Position numbers and translations under genes: made by a program
Part shown: piece by piece, positions 41,681 to 50,113 of the stretch
Numbering within the stretch: position 1 is the first letter of the stretch
Layout of the letters: the number at the start of each line of letters is the position of its first letter
The notes under the pieces: model-generated
Databases searched by the model: none
The model's input: the letters and a program-made list of their open reading frames with translations, nothing else
Told to the model about the DNA's origin: nothing
NCBI GenBank assembly: GCA_019414565.1
Contig: DXLU01000006.1
Span: 1-64,000 of the forward strand
Direction of reading: 5' to 3'
Length of the DNA stretch: 64,000 nt
Origin: Collinsella sp.
GTDB taxonomy: Bacteria; Actinomycetota; Coriobacteriia; Coriobacteriales; Coriobacteriaceae

Positions 41681-42163
41681 TTAGTCGTCAATGTTTTCGA
41701 TAGTCTGGTAGGTGAAGGTGTTGTTTGGGATAATTTTGAGGAAGCGGGCCGGGATTGCGGCGAAGATCCCGAGTTCCTGCCCCATGTCTTCAAGGCGACG
41801 CATATAACGATCGCAGAAGGTGTCATGCGCCTCACCGTAGCCGTCGACGATATAGGAACGTGCCGCGACCTTGATGAGTTCATCGTCGGGGATGCCGTAG
41901 AGCTCGTCAATGTCAGCGAGATACTCGATGGGGTCAAGCGGGCGTTCGGTCTGGCTAAAGACGATATAGGCCTGCGGAAGCCCATCGATTTTGTTCTTGA
42001 AGCGCAGAACCCAAGCGCTCTTTGCGGTCGCGATAGAGTCGAGGTTGAGGAAACGGGGGTCGTCGGCGGCACGGTAGGTGTAACGGCGGTTAGCGATATC
42101 GAAAACAAGAGGAAGGCCGTAGCCCTTCTGGACGATCTTGTTGCTGCTCTTGATGGTGCTCAT
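41681..42163 (-). CDS. Hypothetical protein of the mobile element
   Basis: 160 residues: a SSNKIVQKGYGLPLVFDIANRRYTYRAADDPRF start, then mixed helix and strand with FSQTERPLDPIEYLADIDELYGIPDD. I do not recognise a family. AAGGAG is 8 bases from ATG 42163. It follows the DnaB-like gene after a short hairpin, so it may belong to the same transcript and the same replication or maintenance function. Confidence 0.6.
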   Translation of the reverse strand: MSTIKSSNKIVQKGYGLPLVFDIANRRYTYRAADDPRFLNLDSIATAKSAWVLRFKNKIDGLPQAYIVFSQTERPLDPIEYLADIDELYGIPDDELIKVAARSYIVDGYGEAHDTFCDRYMRRLEDMGQELGIFAAIPARFLKIIPNNTFTYQTIENIDD

Positions 42164-42183
42164 GTGATACTCCTTGGGGTTGA

Positions 42184-42205
42184 GCGGGGCGCATTTGCGC
42201 CCCGC
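42184..42205. repeat. Perfect 10-bp hairpin between minus-strand genes
   Basis: GCGGGGCGCA with TGCGCCCCGC, two-base loop, in the 48-bp gap between the DnaB-like gene and the 41681 gene. No T run. Confidence 0.6.
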
Positions 42206-42211
42206 AGATTG

Positions 42212-43078
42212 CTATTCGGTGGCGGCGAAATGGTGGTACGCAGGCCAGTACGTCAGGTCGACGCGGCCGCCCGCGGCGCCGTTGCGGTTCTTTTTGATGT
42301 CGACATGGAGATCGCGGCTGCCGTTCTCGGCATCCTCGCGGTCGGTCATGATCGAGAGGATGATGTCCGCGTCGAACTCGAGCTTGGCGGTGCCACGGAA
42401 GCTGCCGTCTTTGCCGGTGATGGCGACGGCGATGACGGGGGTGCGCTCGTGATGCGCCATCTGTGCGAGGCCGAAGGACACGCGGTCGAGGATATCCGTC
42501 GTCGAGAATGCCGGTGTGGACACGGTAACGAGCTGGGCGTAGTCGACAATCACCGCCGGCGGGATGCCATCGCGGATGGCGATGGCGTGCACTGCCTCGG
42601 TGAGGCACTCGATGCTGTGGCCGCGCACGTCGTCCATCGTGAGATCGTCAACGATGATGAGGTTGTCTGAGATGGCGCGGACGGCCGCGACAGTGTCATC
42701 GACGACCTCACGCTTGCTCTCGTCGGCGAAGTCGGCCTCGGTGAGCGGTGTGCCACCGGGGATGAGACATGACGCGGCAGGAAGGATGCGACGGACGCAG
42801 GCCGCGCGGGCGATCTCGTAGCTGGCGATCACCACGTGACGGTGACGCGCCATGGAGAGGCCCATGTTCAAGATCAGGTCCGTCTTGCCGCCGCCGGCGA
42901 CGCCGGTGAGGAGCACGAGCTCCTCACCGAGTCCGTTGAGCTCGGCGCTGAGCGGAGCGGGCTCGAAGGTAACGCGGCCGTCGGTACCAATGAAGACGGC
43001 ATCGAGGCAGTCGAGCAGGGGACGGATGCCGCCGCGGAAGGCCGGGGGCACGGCGGGGGGATGGTTGGGGCTAGGCAT
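42212..43078 (-). CDS. DnaB-like RecA-fold ATPase
   Basis: 288 residues, only the ATPase part of a DnaB-type helicase. Walker A GVAGGGKTDLIL, Walker B PAVIVDYAQLVT, and a DnaB-style end DIKKNRNGAAGGRVDLTYWP. No DnaB N-terminal domain. Such proteins are replication functions of plasmids and some integrative elements, which would help the excised circle replicate. The start overlaps the HTH gene end by 8 bp. Confidence 0.75.
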   Translation of the reverse strand: MPSPNHPPAVPPAFRGGIRPLLDCLDAVFIGTDGRVTFEPAPLSAELNGLGEELVLLTGVAGGGKTDLILNMGLSMARHRHVVIASYEIARAACVRRILPAASCLIPGGTPLTEADFADESKREVVDDTVAAVRAISDNLIIVDDLTMDDVRGHSIECLTEAVHAIAIRDGIPPAVIVDYAQLVTVSTPAFSTTDILDRVSFGLAQMAHHERTPVIAVAITGKDGSFRGTAKLEFDADIILSIMTDREDAENGSRDLHVDIKKNRNGAAGGRVDLTYWPAYHHFAATE

Positions 43079-43280
43079 CGTGGCTCTCCTTGTCGTTAAT
43101 CGAGTTGACGTAAGCGATGAAGCTGGGCGCGTACACGCGGATATGGCGCATGGCCTTGATGCACGCGCCGGAGGCGTGCATCAACTTGTAAGCCGTAGGG
43201 CGGCTGACGCCCAGCTCCGCCATGACGCGATCGGTCGACCAATAAAGCGGGCCGTCACGATGGGCGACTTGATTGACCAT
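43071..43280 (-). CDS. Small helix-turn-helix DNA-binding protein (excisionase-like)
   Basis: 69 residues. WSTDRVMAELGVSRPTAYKLMHASGA is a winged helix-turn-helix of the MerR/excisionase group, and IRVYAPSFIAYVNSI follows. It may be an excisionase or a regulator of the replication gene with which it overlaps. AAGGGAG is 7 bases from the start. Confidence 0.7.
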   Translation of the reverse strand: MVNQVAHRDGPLYWSTDRVMAELGVSRPTAYKLMHASGACIKAMRHIRVYAPSFIAYVNSINDKESHDA

Positions 43281-43397
43281 GGCAGCTCCCTTCTATTCGT
43301 GGGTATAAGTGCTGTGCTCGAGCTGACTGTAGTTTCCCGTGATTGCTTCAGCGAAAAGAGGGGGTAACTCCGCGGACAACGTGATTGGATTATCTTT

Positions 43398-44870
43398 ATG
43401 CAGCTAGATGGGACGACTGGACAATTTAAGGGTGACTTTGATGTCCGCGTCGAAGGCAGTCTTGCTGACGGATGCCTTGTGTTCGGCTTCCGTTCGACCG
43501 ATTTGGATGCGCCGATATGGGCGAAGGGGGCGAGGCCGCTTAAAGATGCGGACGATTGGGATAAGTCGACAGGGATGTCTCAGCATAAGATTGCCGAAAG
43601 GGGAAGGCTTACTGTCGACGATGCGGATTGTTTCGTCGCCCTCGCGGACCTAGTCGACAACAAGCATAAAGAGAGGTATCCCGAGAGTGCCGATTGGCCG
43701 CCATATCTCTTGGCGGGGCCCGACGACGGCATGCGGATGATTCGCCATAAAGACGGGCAGTACTGTTTGCGCGACGACGGAAGCCTGCTACGGCTCGCGA
43801 AGCGCGTGGGGCCGCTCTTTGGGCTATATGGCGATCAAGTCGGTTATGTCGATGGAGATGTGGTCAGGGAGCCCATCGCGGAATGGGTTGCCGCTGCCGG
43901 CTTTGCTCTGTTCGCGAGCAGGCTTGTCGCGTTCCTCAAGGATGGGCGCGATGCGGTTCCTCTTCTTGACGATCTTCATTTCTCCGAAGCGATTGCATCC
44001 AAAGCCGACGGAAGCCAGTTTTCGATGTGGACGTGTTCTCATTTAATCGATGACGGGCTCACCCCTGCATATGCTGAACTCCTGGAACGCGCCTCGCAGG
44101 AATCCTTCTGGCTCGAGTCTGGCCATATCGCTACCACAGACATGGGGGCGCAAGTTGCCGTTCACGGGAGTGCCGTCATCGACCAAACCGATGGCGTTTC
44201 GCGTCTGATCGGGCTTAATGGGGCGGGCTCGTATATTACCTGCGAGTTGAAAACAGGGGACGGCATCACCAGGCTTAAAACCCAGATGGCAGCTGACTTT
44301 ATTGACCCGAGGTTCGAAGCTGCGCCGTTCACGGATATCACGCCGCGTTTCATGATGGAAGACGAAAGGCTGGCCGAGATCGCAACGGCGCTGCTTCGCG
44401 GGATTCTCGATAGCACTATCGGCTGTCATGGCACTCATGCCGTGATGACGAGGTTGGTCGACAAGTGTGCTGCCGTGACCTATAACTCTACTCTGGAAAG
44501 GTTGTGGGCGGGGTTTGCCTCCCACCTTTCCCATGGAACAATCCGCATCTGTCCTTATTGCGGGCGTGCCTTCATTCCGGAGCCTAGCAATATGAAGTAC
44601 TGCAAGCTCGATCCCGTGAAGGAGTGCAAGGTACGCAAAGACGAGGACGACAAGAACAGGAAGCGGAAGGCTCGCTCTCTGGTGGCTAAGGCGGTTAAGA
44701 CCAACTGCAACGTTGGCGATATCGTTCGGGCGCGCGATTTAATTTACAAACAGCCCCTCGAGGGTATGTTTGAAATATCGGAGATCGATCGTGCGCTTGC
44801 ATATCTCGCAGAAAGCAAGCGGAGTAATAACCTAAAAGCGATCAAGGGCGACGGATATCTCGTATGCTAA
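43398..44870 (+). CDS. Large unknown protein with C-terminal zinc-finger-like motif
   Basis: 490 residues, not recognised. Long globular N-terminal region. Near 393-420 it has RICPYCGRAFIPE..MKYCKLD..KECKV, a CxxC..C..C metal-binding pattern of the kind seen at the ends of several phage-resistance and regulatory proteins. A basic stretch (KNRKRKARSLVAKAVK) follows. It is the only plus-strand gene in the right half of the element, divergent from the HTH gene, so it may be cargo. Ribosome site weak. Confidence 0.55.
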   Translation: MQLDGTTGQFKGDFDVRVEGSLADGCLVFGFRSTDLDAPIWAKGARPLKDADDWDKSTGMSQHKIAERGRLTVDDADCFVALADLVDNKHKERYPESADWPPYLLAGPDDGMRMIRHKDGQYCLRDDGSLLRLAKRVGPLFGLYGDQVGYVDGDVVREPIAEWVAAAGFALFASRLVAFLKDGRDAVPLLDDLHFSEAIASKADGSQFSMWTCSHLIDDGLTPAYAELLERASQESFWLESGHIATTDMGAQVAVHGSAVIDQTDGVSRLIGLNGAGSYITCELKTGDGITRLKTQMAADFIDPRFEAAPFTDITPRFMMEDERLAEIATALLRGILDSTIGCHGTHAVMTRLVDKCAAVTYNSTLERLWAGFASHLSHGTIRICPYCGRAFIPEPSNMKYCKLDPVKECKVRKDEDDKNRKRKARSLVAKAVKTNCNVGDIVRARDLIYKQPLEGMFEISEIDRALAYLAESKRSNNLKAIKGDGYLVC

Positions 44871-44877
44871 TGCATGC

Positions 44878-46134
44878 TTACCCGTTCAGCAGGCGGCCGA
44901 TGGTGTTACCGGCCTCGCGGGAACGCTCCTCGAAGGCATGGGCGTAGATGTTGAGCGTGGTCGAGGCAGACTTGTGGCCAAGCTGGGTCTGAACGGTCTT
45001 GACGTCCAGGCCCTCGGCAACGAGAAGGCTAGCGACGGTGTGCCGAAGCTCATGGACCGTTAGGCCCTGATAACCCTTTCCCCGCGTGAAGGTTCTCCCA
45101 CCATAGGTTTTGGTGACGACGTCCTTCGTATATTCGCCCCACCCGTTGTCGACGCAGAAGTTGCGGAAGAACTTGTCAAAACCGTCGGGGTCAATCCTCT
45201 GCCCGTATTTTCCGTTAACGACCGGCATGAGGCTGTCCAGAGCCAAAGGCTCCATGGAATGCTTCAGGCGAAGGCCGTTGATATGCTCCAGGTTGAGGCG
45301 TTGGCTGTTTTTCCAGACAGCAAGAATTCGTGCCAGGGTATCGTCCATGCAGACGCGTCGGCCCGCTGAGCTCATTTTGGGATTACGAAGGACTTTGTCC
45401 TTTGCGTACTGGTTATAAAACGTAATGGTATTGCTGGCGAAATCAATATCACCCCAGCTTAGCCCCAGCATCTCTCCGCGACGGCAGCCCGTTCCGAGGA
45501 TGATGAGGATCCCGACGTATTTTGCGTCCCCCTCTGTCTCAATTTTGCGTAGGATGGCCTTTCTGAACCGTCGGGCCTCAGAGAGGGTGAGGCTATTTCT
45601 TTTGTTCTCCTGAGGCGGTTTTGGAAAATCGACCATATCGGCGGGATTGCTGGGGATTTCCCCATCTCGGTATGCCTGTTTAAGCACCTGTCTTAGTTTG
45701 ACATGGACCTTGTAGAGGCCGTTTTCTGAAAGGGGCCTTTCGTCTCCGCACCCTTCCGTCCATACTGCACGCCTTGCACGTTCTGCCGAATATGCATTGC
45801 GGATCCTCGAAGGAGTTAGGGATGTGAGTGCTACGCCACGGAATAGCCTTTCGATCTTTTTGATTTCCAAGGCCTCCCGGTCGTAGGCGAGGGGTGAGTT
45901 CAACTTATGTTGGGCGTGGAACTTGCTCGAATAGCTTGCGACTGTATTTTTCGACCCAGCTGCCTGCCCGCTTTCGTATTCGACCCGGTAACGGGCAAGT
46001 TCCTTTTTGGCATCCGATTTAAGCCCGTGTATGGTTCGCTTGGGTGCACGCTTATATTTTCCACTGGCATCCTTTTCCGGAAGGTTAAAGGTGATGAGCC
46101 AGGTGTTGGGTTTGCGACCCTTTTCGATGGCCAT
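44878..46134 (-). CDS. int: Tyrosine recombinase integrase
   Basis: 418 residues. N-terminal arm-binding and SAM-like core-binding domains precede the catalytic domain. Motifs: TGCRRGEMLGLSWGDI (Arg), LTVHELRHTVASLLVAEG (HxxR), LGHKSASTTLNIYAHAF (His and nucleophile Tyr). It catalyses integration into and excision from the tRNA-fMet site. It is the last gene before attR, the usual place. A perfect 54-bp palindrome is just upstream of its start. Confidence 0.95.
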   Translation of the reverse strand: MAIEKGRKPNTWLITFNLPEKDASGKYKRAPKRTIHGLKSDAKKELARYRVEYESGQAAGSKNTVASYSSKFHAQHKLNSPLAYDREALEIKKIERLFRGVALTSLTPSRIRNAYSAERARRAVWTEGCGDERPLSENGLYKVHVKLRQVLKQAYRDGEIPSNPADMVDFPKPPQENKRNSLTLSEARRFRKAILRKIETEGDAKYVGILIILGTGCRRGEMLGLSWGDIDFASNTITFYNQYAKDKVLRNPKMSSAGRRVCMDDTLARILAVWKNSQRLNLEHINGLRLKHSMEPLALDSLMPVVNGKYGQRIDPDGFDKFFRNFCVDNGWGEYTKDVVTKTYGGRTFTRGKGYQGLTVHELRHTVASLLVAEGLDVKTVQTQLGHKSASTTLNIYAHAFEERSREAGNTIGRLLNG

Positions 46135-46158
46135 AGGGCGTCTCCTGCTGACGGGGTT

Positions 46159-46212
46159 GATACGATACTCCCTGCCCGTGCCTTTAAAGGCACGGGCAGG
46201 GAGTATCGTATC
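46159..46212. repeat. Perfect 54-bp palindrome upstream of the integrase
   Basis: Two 27-base arms with no spacer: GATACGATACTCCCTGCCCG.. meets CTTTAAAG at the centre and reads the same on the other strand. It lies 25 bp before the integrase start and 160 bp from attR. It may bind a dimeric regulator, or form a cruciform used in excision or transfer. Confidence 0.9.
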
Positions 46213-46249
46213 CCGAATTGTGAAAGAAATTCACCCACAAGTGAAATTC

Positions 46250-46270
46250 TGCGGGTGAATTGCGGGTGAA
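46250..46270 (+). repeat. Candidate integrase arm site, right end
   Basis: Same 21 bases as 32215-32235 (two copies of TGCGGGTGAA). A related inverted block TTCACCCACAAGTGAA lies just before it at 46230-46245. Confidence 0.6.
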
Positions 46271-46372
46271 ACTTTTTGTAAATCAAAATAAAGCACAAGC
46301 AAAAATAACTAGCTACCTGCTATTTTCTTTTCTATAATTAGAATTCATTTACTATGATTAACAATAATTACT

Positions 46373-46437
46373 CCGGGCTCATAACCCGGAGGTCGTAGGT
46401 TCAAATCCTGCCCCCGCGACCAAGAACTTGCAGCTCG
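46373..46437 (+). repeat. attR, 65-bp direct repeat
   Basis: Identical to 32108-32172. It contains only the 3' half of tRNA-fMet, so no second tRNA gene exists here. Confidence 0.93.
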
Positions 46438-46462
46438 TCGGCCTAACCGGCGAGCTTTTTTG
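46432..46462 (+). terminator. Original chromosomal tRNA terminator
   Basis: GCTCGTCGG with CCGGCGAGC then TTTTTT. It lies where the element's own terminator lies after attL and is probably the tRNA's pre-integration terminator. Confidence 0.75.
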
Positions 46463-46510
46463 TTATTTCGGGACCGTGTTTTCGGTCCAATTCTCGGCCT
46501 CTCAAACAAA

Positions 46511-46808
46511 ATCTCGATCTGTAACATCTAGACCCGATTTGGGCGGCTAGGTGTTACAGATCGAGATATACCGGTGGGTTGGGTCGTGTTTGTCTAAATC
46601 TGTAACACGAGGGACGGATTTTGCCGAGTTGTTGTTATAGATTGAGATTTTATAGCGGGCGGGTCCCGTTTGTCTCGATCTGTAACAGGTAGGGGTCAAA
46701 AATGGGTCTAGATGTTACAGATCTAGATTGTTGAGGATGAGGTGAGAGGAATGTCTCGATCTGTAACAGTAAGACCCAGTTTTGCCGCGTAACTGTTACA
46801 GATCGAGA
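46511..46808. repeat. Tandem hairpin array 2 (four units, 25-nt loops)
   Basis: Left arms at 46511-46526, 46593-46607, 46673-46687 and 46754-46768 (consensus TCTCGATCTGTAACA); right arms at 46552-46567, 46633-46648, 46713-46728 and 46794-46808 (consensus TGTTACAGATCGAGA). Every loop is 25 nt and each is different, though most have AAAATGG or TTTTGCC near the middle. The period is about 81 bp. It fills most of the 513-bp gap 46438-46950; nothing else is seen there. Confidence 0.9.
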
Positions 46809-46950
46809 CAAACTGACGGGCCGTCCCGTCCCATCCACCTGCTGCCACCTGATATTCGCCGATTTCCGTTGTGCCGCCGTGCCCCCATGCCATATCCTCT
46901 AGACAACTACGCGGCAACATCGCCGCCGCGCCTACAAGAGAGGAATGTTC

Positions 46951-48981
46951 ATGACCACACCTGCATCCAAGCTGCTCCAGCCCATTACGGTTGGCCCCCT
47001 TGAGCTCAAGAACCGCATTATGTTCCCGCCGCTGACCACCGGCTACGAGGAGCGCGATGGCTCCATTGGCGAGCGCAGCCTGGCTTTTTACGAGCGCTTG
47101 GCCCGTGGCGGCGTGAGCTACATCGTCATCGGCGACGTTGCTCCCGTCATGACCGCAAGCCCCACGCCCAAGCTGGCGACCGACGCCCAAATCCCCACGT
47201 TTAAGGCCCTGGCCGATGCCGTCCACAAGCACGGCGCCAAGGTCGCGCTGCAGCTGTTCCACCCCGAGTACGACGTGCCCGGCGTCGGCCGCATGGTCAT
47301 GGGATCCATGGCCGCCGCCAAGGCCGCGCAGGAGGCCAAGGCCGCCGGCGACGAGGAGACCTTTGCCGCCAAGATGGCCGAGTCCAACGAGATCCGCAAC
47401 CAGGCCTACGCCAAGCTGCACCACGACATGCAGCACTTTGTGAACGAGGCGAGTGTGGAGCAGCTCACCCAGATCAAGGAGGCCATCGCTGCCTCGGCCG
47501 CCCGCGCGCAGCAGGCCGGGATCGACGCCATCGAGGTCCACGGCGACCGTCTGGTGGGTTCGCTGTGCTCGGCCATCCTCAACCAGCGCACCGACGAGTA
47601 CGGTGGCTCGTTCGAGAACCGCGTCCGCTACGCGCTCGAGGTCGTCGCCGCCATTAAGGAAGCCGCGCCGCAGCTGATGGTGGAGTACAAGCTCCCCGTG
47701 ATCATGGAGAACCCCGACGGTACGCCGCGCGGCAAGGGCGGCCTGCAGCCCGACGAGGCCTGCGAGTTCGCCAAGCTGCTCGAGGGTGCGGGCATCGACA
47801 TGATCCAGGTTGCACAGGCCAACCACACTGGCAACATGGGCGATACCATTCCGCCCATGGGCGCCATGCCCTACAACTGGACGCTGCCGGTGGCCGAGCG
47901 CGTCAAGGCCCTGGTCTCCGTGCCGGTGGCAACCGTCGGCCGTGTTGTCTCGGTCGAGGCCGGCGAGAAGATTCTGGAAGACGGCGCCGCCGACATTATC
48001 GCCTACGGCCGCTCGCTCATGTGCGACCCCGACATTGCACTGAAGGCCGCCACGGGTGAGCCCATCCGCGAGTGCCTCAACTGCAACAAGGGTTGCGTCG
48101 ATGCGATTCAAAACCGCAAGTACATTTCGTGCGTGCTCAATGCCGAGAACGGCGACGAGGCGACCATCGCCATCAAGCCGGGCGAGGGCGACAAGAAGAT
48201 CGCCGTGGTGGGCGGCGGCATCGCCGGCCTGGAGGCCGCGCGCGTGGCGGCCAAGCGCGGCTACGACGTGACCGTCTACGAGGCGAGCGATCACTTGGGC
48301 GGTCAGATTGTGCTGGCGGCCGCGCCTCCGCGCAAGGACGAGATCATGCGCTCGGTCGAGTACTACGAGAAGATTCTGCCCGGCCTGGGTGTGAAGGTTG
48401 AGCTCAACCATGCCGCTACGGCAGAGGACCTCAACGCAGCCGACGCCGCGATTGTGGCCGTGGGCGCGCACGACGTGATCATCCCCGTTCCGGGTGCCGA
48501 TTCGGACAAGGTCGTCTCGAGCTGGGACGTGCTGGCCGGCAAGGTGGAGCTCAGCGGCCGCGTCGCCGTCATTGGCGGTGGCCTGGTGGGCACCGAGACT
48601 GCCGAGTACCTGCTGCAGCACGGCTGCGAGGTGGCGATCGTGGAGATGCTCGACAAGATTGCCGCGGGCGAGTCCGAGACCATTCTGCCGCTGATTATGA
48701 GCGACTTTGCAGAGCACAACGTGGAGCAGCATGTTAAGACCCGCCTGACCGCCATTACCGACGAGGGCGTGGAGGCCATTCGCACCACCGAGGACGGCGC
48801 CGAGGAGCCGGTGAAGATCGCCTGCGATTACGTGGTGATGGCCGTGGGCTCTAAGGCCAATGCGTTTGACCTGGATGGCGTGACGGTGCCCGTGACCTGC
48901 GTGGGCGACTGCTCGGGCGAGCGCACCGCCGACATTGCGAGCGCCATTCGCACGGCATATCACGCGGCCAACGAGCTGTAG
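46951..48981 (+). CDS. Old-yellow-enzyme-type NADH:flavin oxidoreductase / 2-enoate reductase family
   Basis: 676 residues. An FMN-binding TIM barrel fills 1-375: PITVGPLELKNRIMFPPLTTG, GIDAIEVHGD, NQRTDEYGGSFENRVRYALEV. The cluster motif CLNCNKGC (about 377-384) binds [4Fe-4S]. The C-terminal half has FAD and NAD(H) sites: IAVVGGGIAGLEAARVAAKRG and RVAVIGGGLVGTETAEYLLQHG. The family includes 2,4-dienoyl-CoA reductase, BaiCD/BaiH bile-acid enzymes and enoate reductases, so the substrate cannot be named. AGAGAGGA is 6 bases from ATG 46951. Single-gene unit. Confidence 0.87.
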   Translation: MTTPASKLLQPITVGPLELKNRIMFPPLTTGYEERDGSIGERSLAFYERLARGGVSYIVIGDVAPVMTASPTPKLATDAQIPTFKALADAVHKHGAKVALQLFHPEYDVPGVGRMVMGSMAAAKAAQEAKAAGDEETFAAKMAESNEIRNQAYAKLHHDMQHFVNEASVEQLTQIKEAIAASAARAQQAGIDAIEVHGDRLVGSLCSAILNQRTDEYGGSFENRVRYALEVVAAIKEAAPQLMVEYKLPVIMENPDGTPRGKGGLQPDEACEFAKLLEGAGIDMIQVAQANHTGNMGDTIPPMGAMPYNWTLPVAERVKALVSVPVATVGRVVSVEAGEKILEDGAADIIAYGRSLMCDPDIALKAATGEPIRECLNCNKGCVDAIQNRKYISCVLNAENGDEATIAIKPGEGDKKIAVVGGGIAGLEAARVAAKRGYDVTVYEASDHLGGQIVLAAAPPRKDEIMRSVEYYEKILPGLGVKVELNHAATAEDLNAADAAIVAVGAHDVIIPVPGADSDKVVSSWDVLAGKVELSGRVAVIGGGLVGTETAEYLLQHGCEVAIVEMLDKIAAGESETILPLIMSDFAEHNVEQHVKTRLTAITDEGVEAIRTTEDGAEEPVKIACDYVVMAVGSKANAFDLDGVTVPVTCVGDCSGERTADIASAIRTAYHAANEL

Positions 48982-49056
48982 TTGAACATCGCGGCCAGGC
49001 GGGGCGGTAGCACGGATCCGTCTCGCCCGGCTGTGTCCCGTCGGGTGTCAACCGGT

Positions 49057-49095
49057 GCGGGGCCTGCAAGCGCAGCAGGTCCCGCCCTTTTTGTT
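49057..49095 (+). terminator. Terminator after the reductase gene
   Basis: GCGGGGCCTGC pairs with GCAGG-T-CCCGC, followed by CCTTTTTG. Confidence 0.75.
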
Positions 49096-49431
49096 TTGCT
49101 CCGGTGGATGGCAATGCGCGGTAATCATGAGGAGTGAGGACGTCTACTGCCTCGCAGATCACTCAAAATTATTGGGGGAGGGGTTAATAACTATATCCTC
49201 TACACCAAAGGACATAAAAGAGATGTCAATTTTGTTGACAAGCGAATGACGATTAGCTGCGAGTCAGCTACCAGCGTAAATAATCGATAAAGAAATGTCG
49301 TAATTTGGTGCCAAATGCCCAGATAACGCCGCGTCTATTTTAATTAACTGCTTTGAGCAAACAGTAAAATGCTACTATCTAACTTGTACGTAAGAAAGCA
49401 GATTAACGGTTAAGGCTAAGAAGTGGCAGGT
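49096..49431. other. AT-rich intergenic stretch
   Basis: About 300 bases clearly richer in A+T than the surroundings. No gene is convincing. TTGAGC (49352) and TACTAT (49373) with a 15-bp gap are a possible promoter for the HTH gene. Confidence 0.4.
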
Positions 49432-49827
49432 ATGTCGGAAGCAACTAGGACTCGCACGCATGCGCCCGAGGTTAGACAGCGCGCCGTCGAGATCCTCCAA
49501 GAGGGGGTCGGTCATCGCGCCCTCGCCGCGGAGCTTGGCATTCCCCAGGCCACGGCTCGTCAGTGGGCCCGCGCGTATGCCGTGGGCGGTGCCGACGCCG
49601 TTCTCAATGCCGGTTCGCATCATCACACCTATTCGTACGACGTAAAGCTCACTGTGGTTAAGGACCGTCTGGAAAACGGCTTGACGGTTCGCGAGGCCAT
49701 GATCAAGCACAAGATTCCCAGCGAGTCTTCGGTCAAGGCTTGGTGCCGTCAGTACCGCGAGAGCGGTGAGTCCGCACTGGTCGATAAGCCGCGCGGTCGC
49801 AAGCCGCGCGTTAAAAAGGCGGAATAG
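49432..49827 (+). CDS. Helix-turn-helix protein (transposase OrfA-like or regulator)
   Basis: 131 residues with two helix-turn-helix units. First: VRQRAVEILQEGVGHRALAAELGIPQATARQWARAY; second: KLTVVKDRLENGLTVREAMIKHKIPSESSVKAWCRQYRESG. The C-terminus is basic (KPRGRKPRVKKAE). The layout is like the DNA-binding OrfA of IS3-type elements or the N-terminal part of helix-turn-helix transposases, but no catalytic OrfB and no terminal repeats are present. It is therefore either a domesticated regulator or a remnant. GTG 49423 is an alternative start. Confidence 0.65.
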   Translation: MSEATRTRTHAPEVRQRAVEILQEGVGHRALAAELGIPQATARQWARAYAVGGADAVLNAGSHHHTYSYDVKLTVVKDRLENGLTVREAMIKHKIPSESSVKAWCRQYRESGESALVDKPRGRKPRVKKAE

Positions 49828-49839
49828 CAAACGGGATGG

Positions 49840-49866
49840 TGCGCCCACAGGGGCGCATTTTTCTTG
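49840..49866 (+). terminator. Terminator after the HTH gene
   Basis: TGCGCCC with GGGCGCA, followed by TTTTTCTT, 13 bases after the stop. Confidence 0.85.
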
Positions 49867-50113
49867 CCGCGCCAACTTTTTGGACCGGCGCGAGCCTGTC
49901 GGGACATCCTCCAAAGTGGCCAATAAACTGCGCGCAGTGGCCCGCGCGCCTGTCGCTGCGATAGGGGGAGCGTCGCCTCTCTGCTCCAAAGCGGACGTGC
50001 CCTTGCCCCGTACGCCTAAAACTCCCCAGTTGACCGAAAACCCGCCGCCGCTACTCCTCAATTGAGCTATAACGTTAAACAATTGCAGCGTTTTTGCATG
50101 GGGGAGTGATGGT

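Larger units (their letters stand above)
32108..46437. mobile_element. Integrative mobilizable element in tRNA-fMet
   Basis: About 14.3 kb between identical 65-bp att repeats. It holds a tyrosine integrase at the right end, a DnaB-like ATPase, a small HTH protein, a relaxosome protein, a HUH relaxase and a VirD4-type coupling protein on the minus strand, and DUF2958/DUF4313-like plus nuclease genes on the plus strand. There is no VirB4 or channel gene, so transfer would need a helper. The 37024 gene and right end are richer in A+T than the host. Confidence 0.9.

Noticed and set aside
46373..46420. Second tRNA-Met gene
   Set aside because: Only the 3' half from the anticodon stem is present; it is the attR copy.
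46511..46808. CRISPR array
   Set aside because: Period and variable segments suggested it, but the repeat is split into two complementary arms around the variable part, spacers are 25 nt within the hairpin, and no cas genes are in the window.
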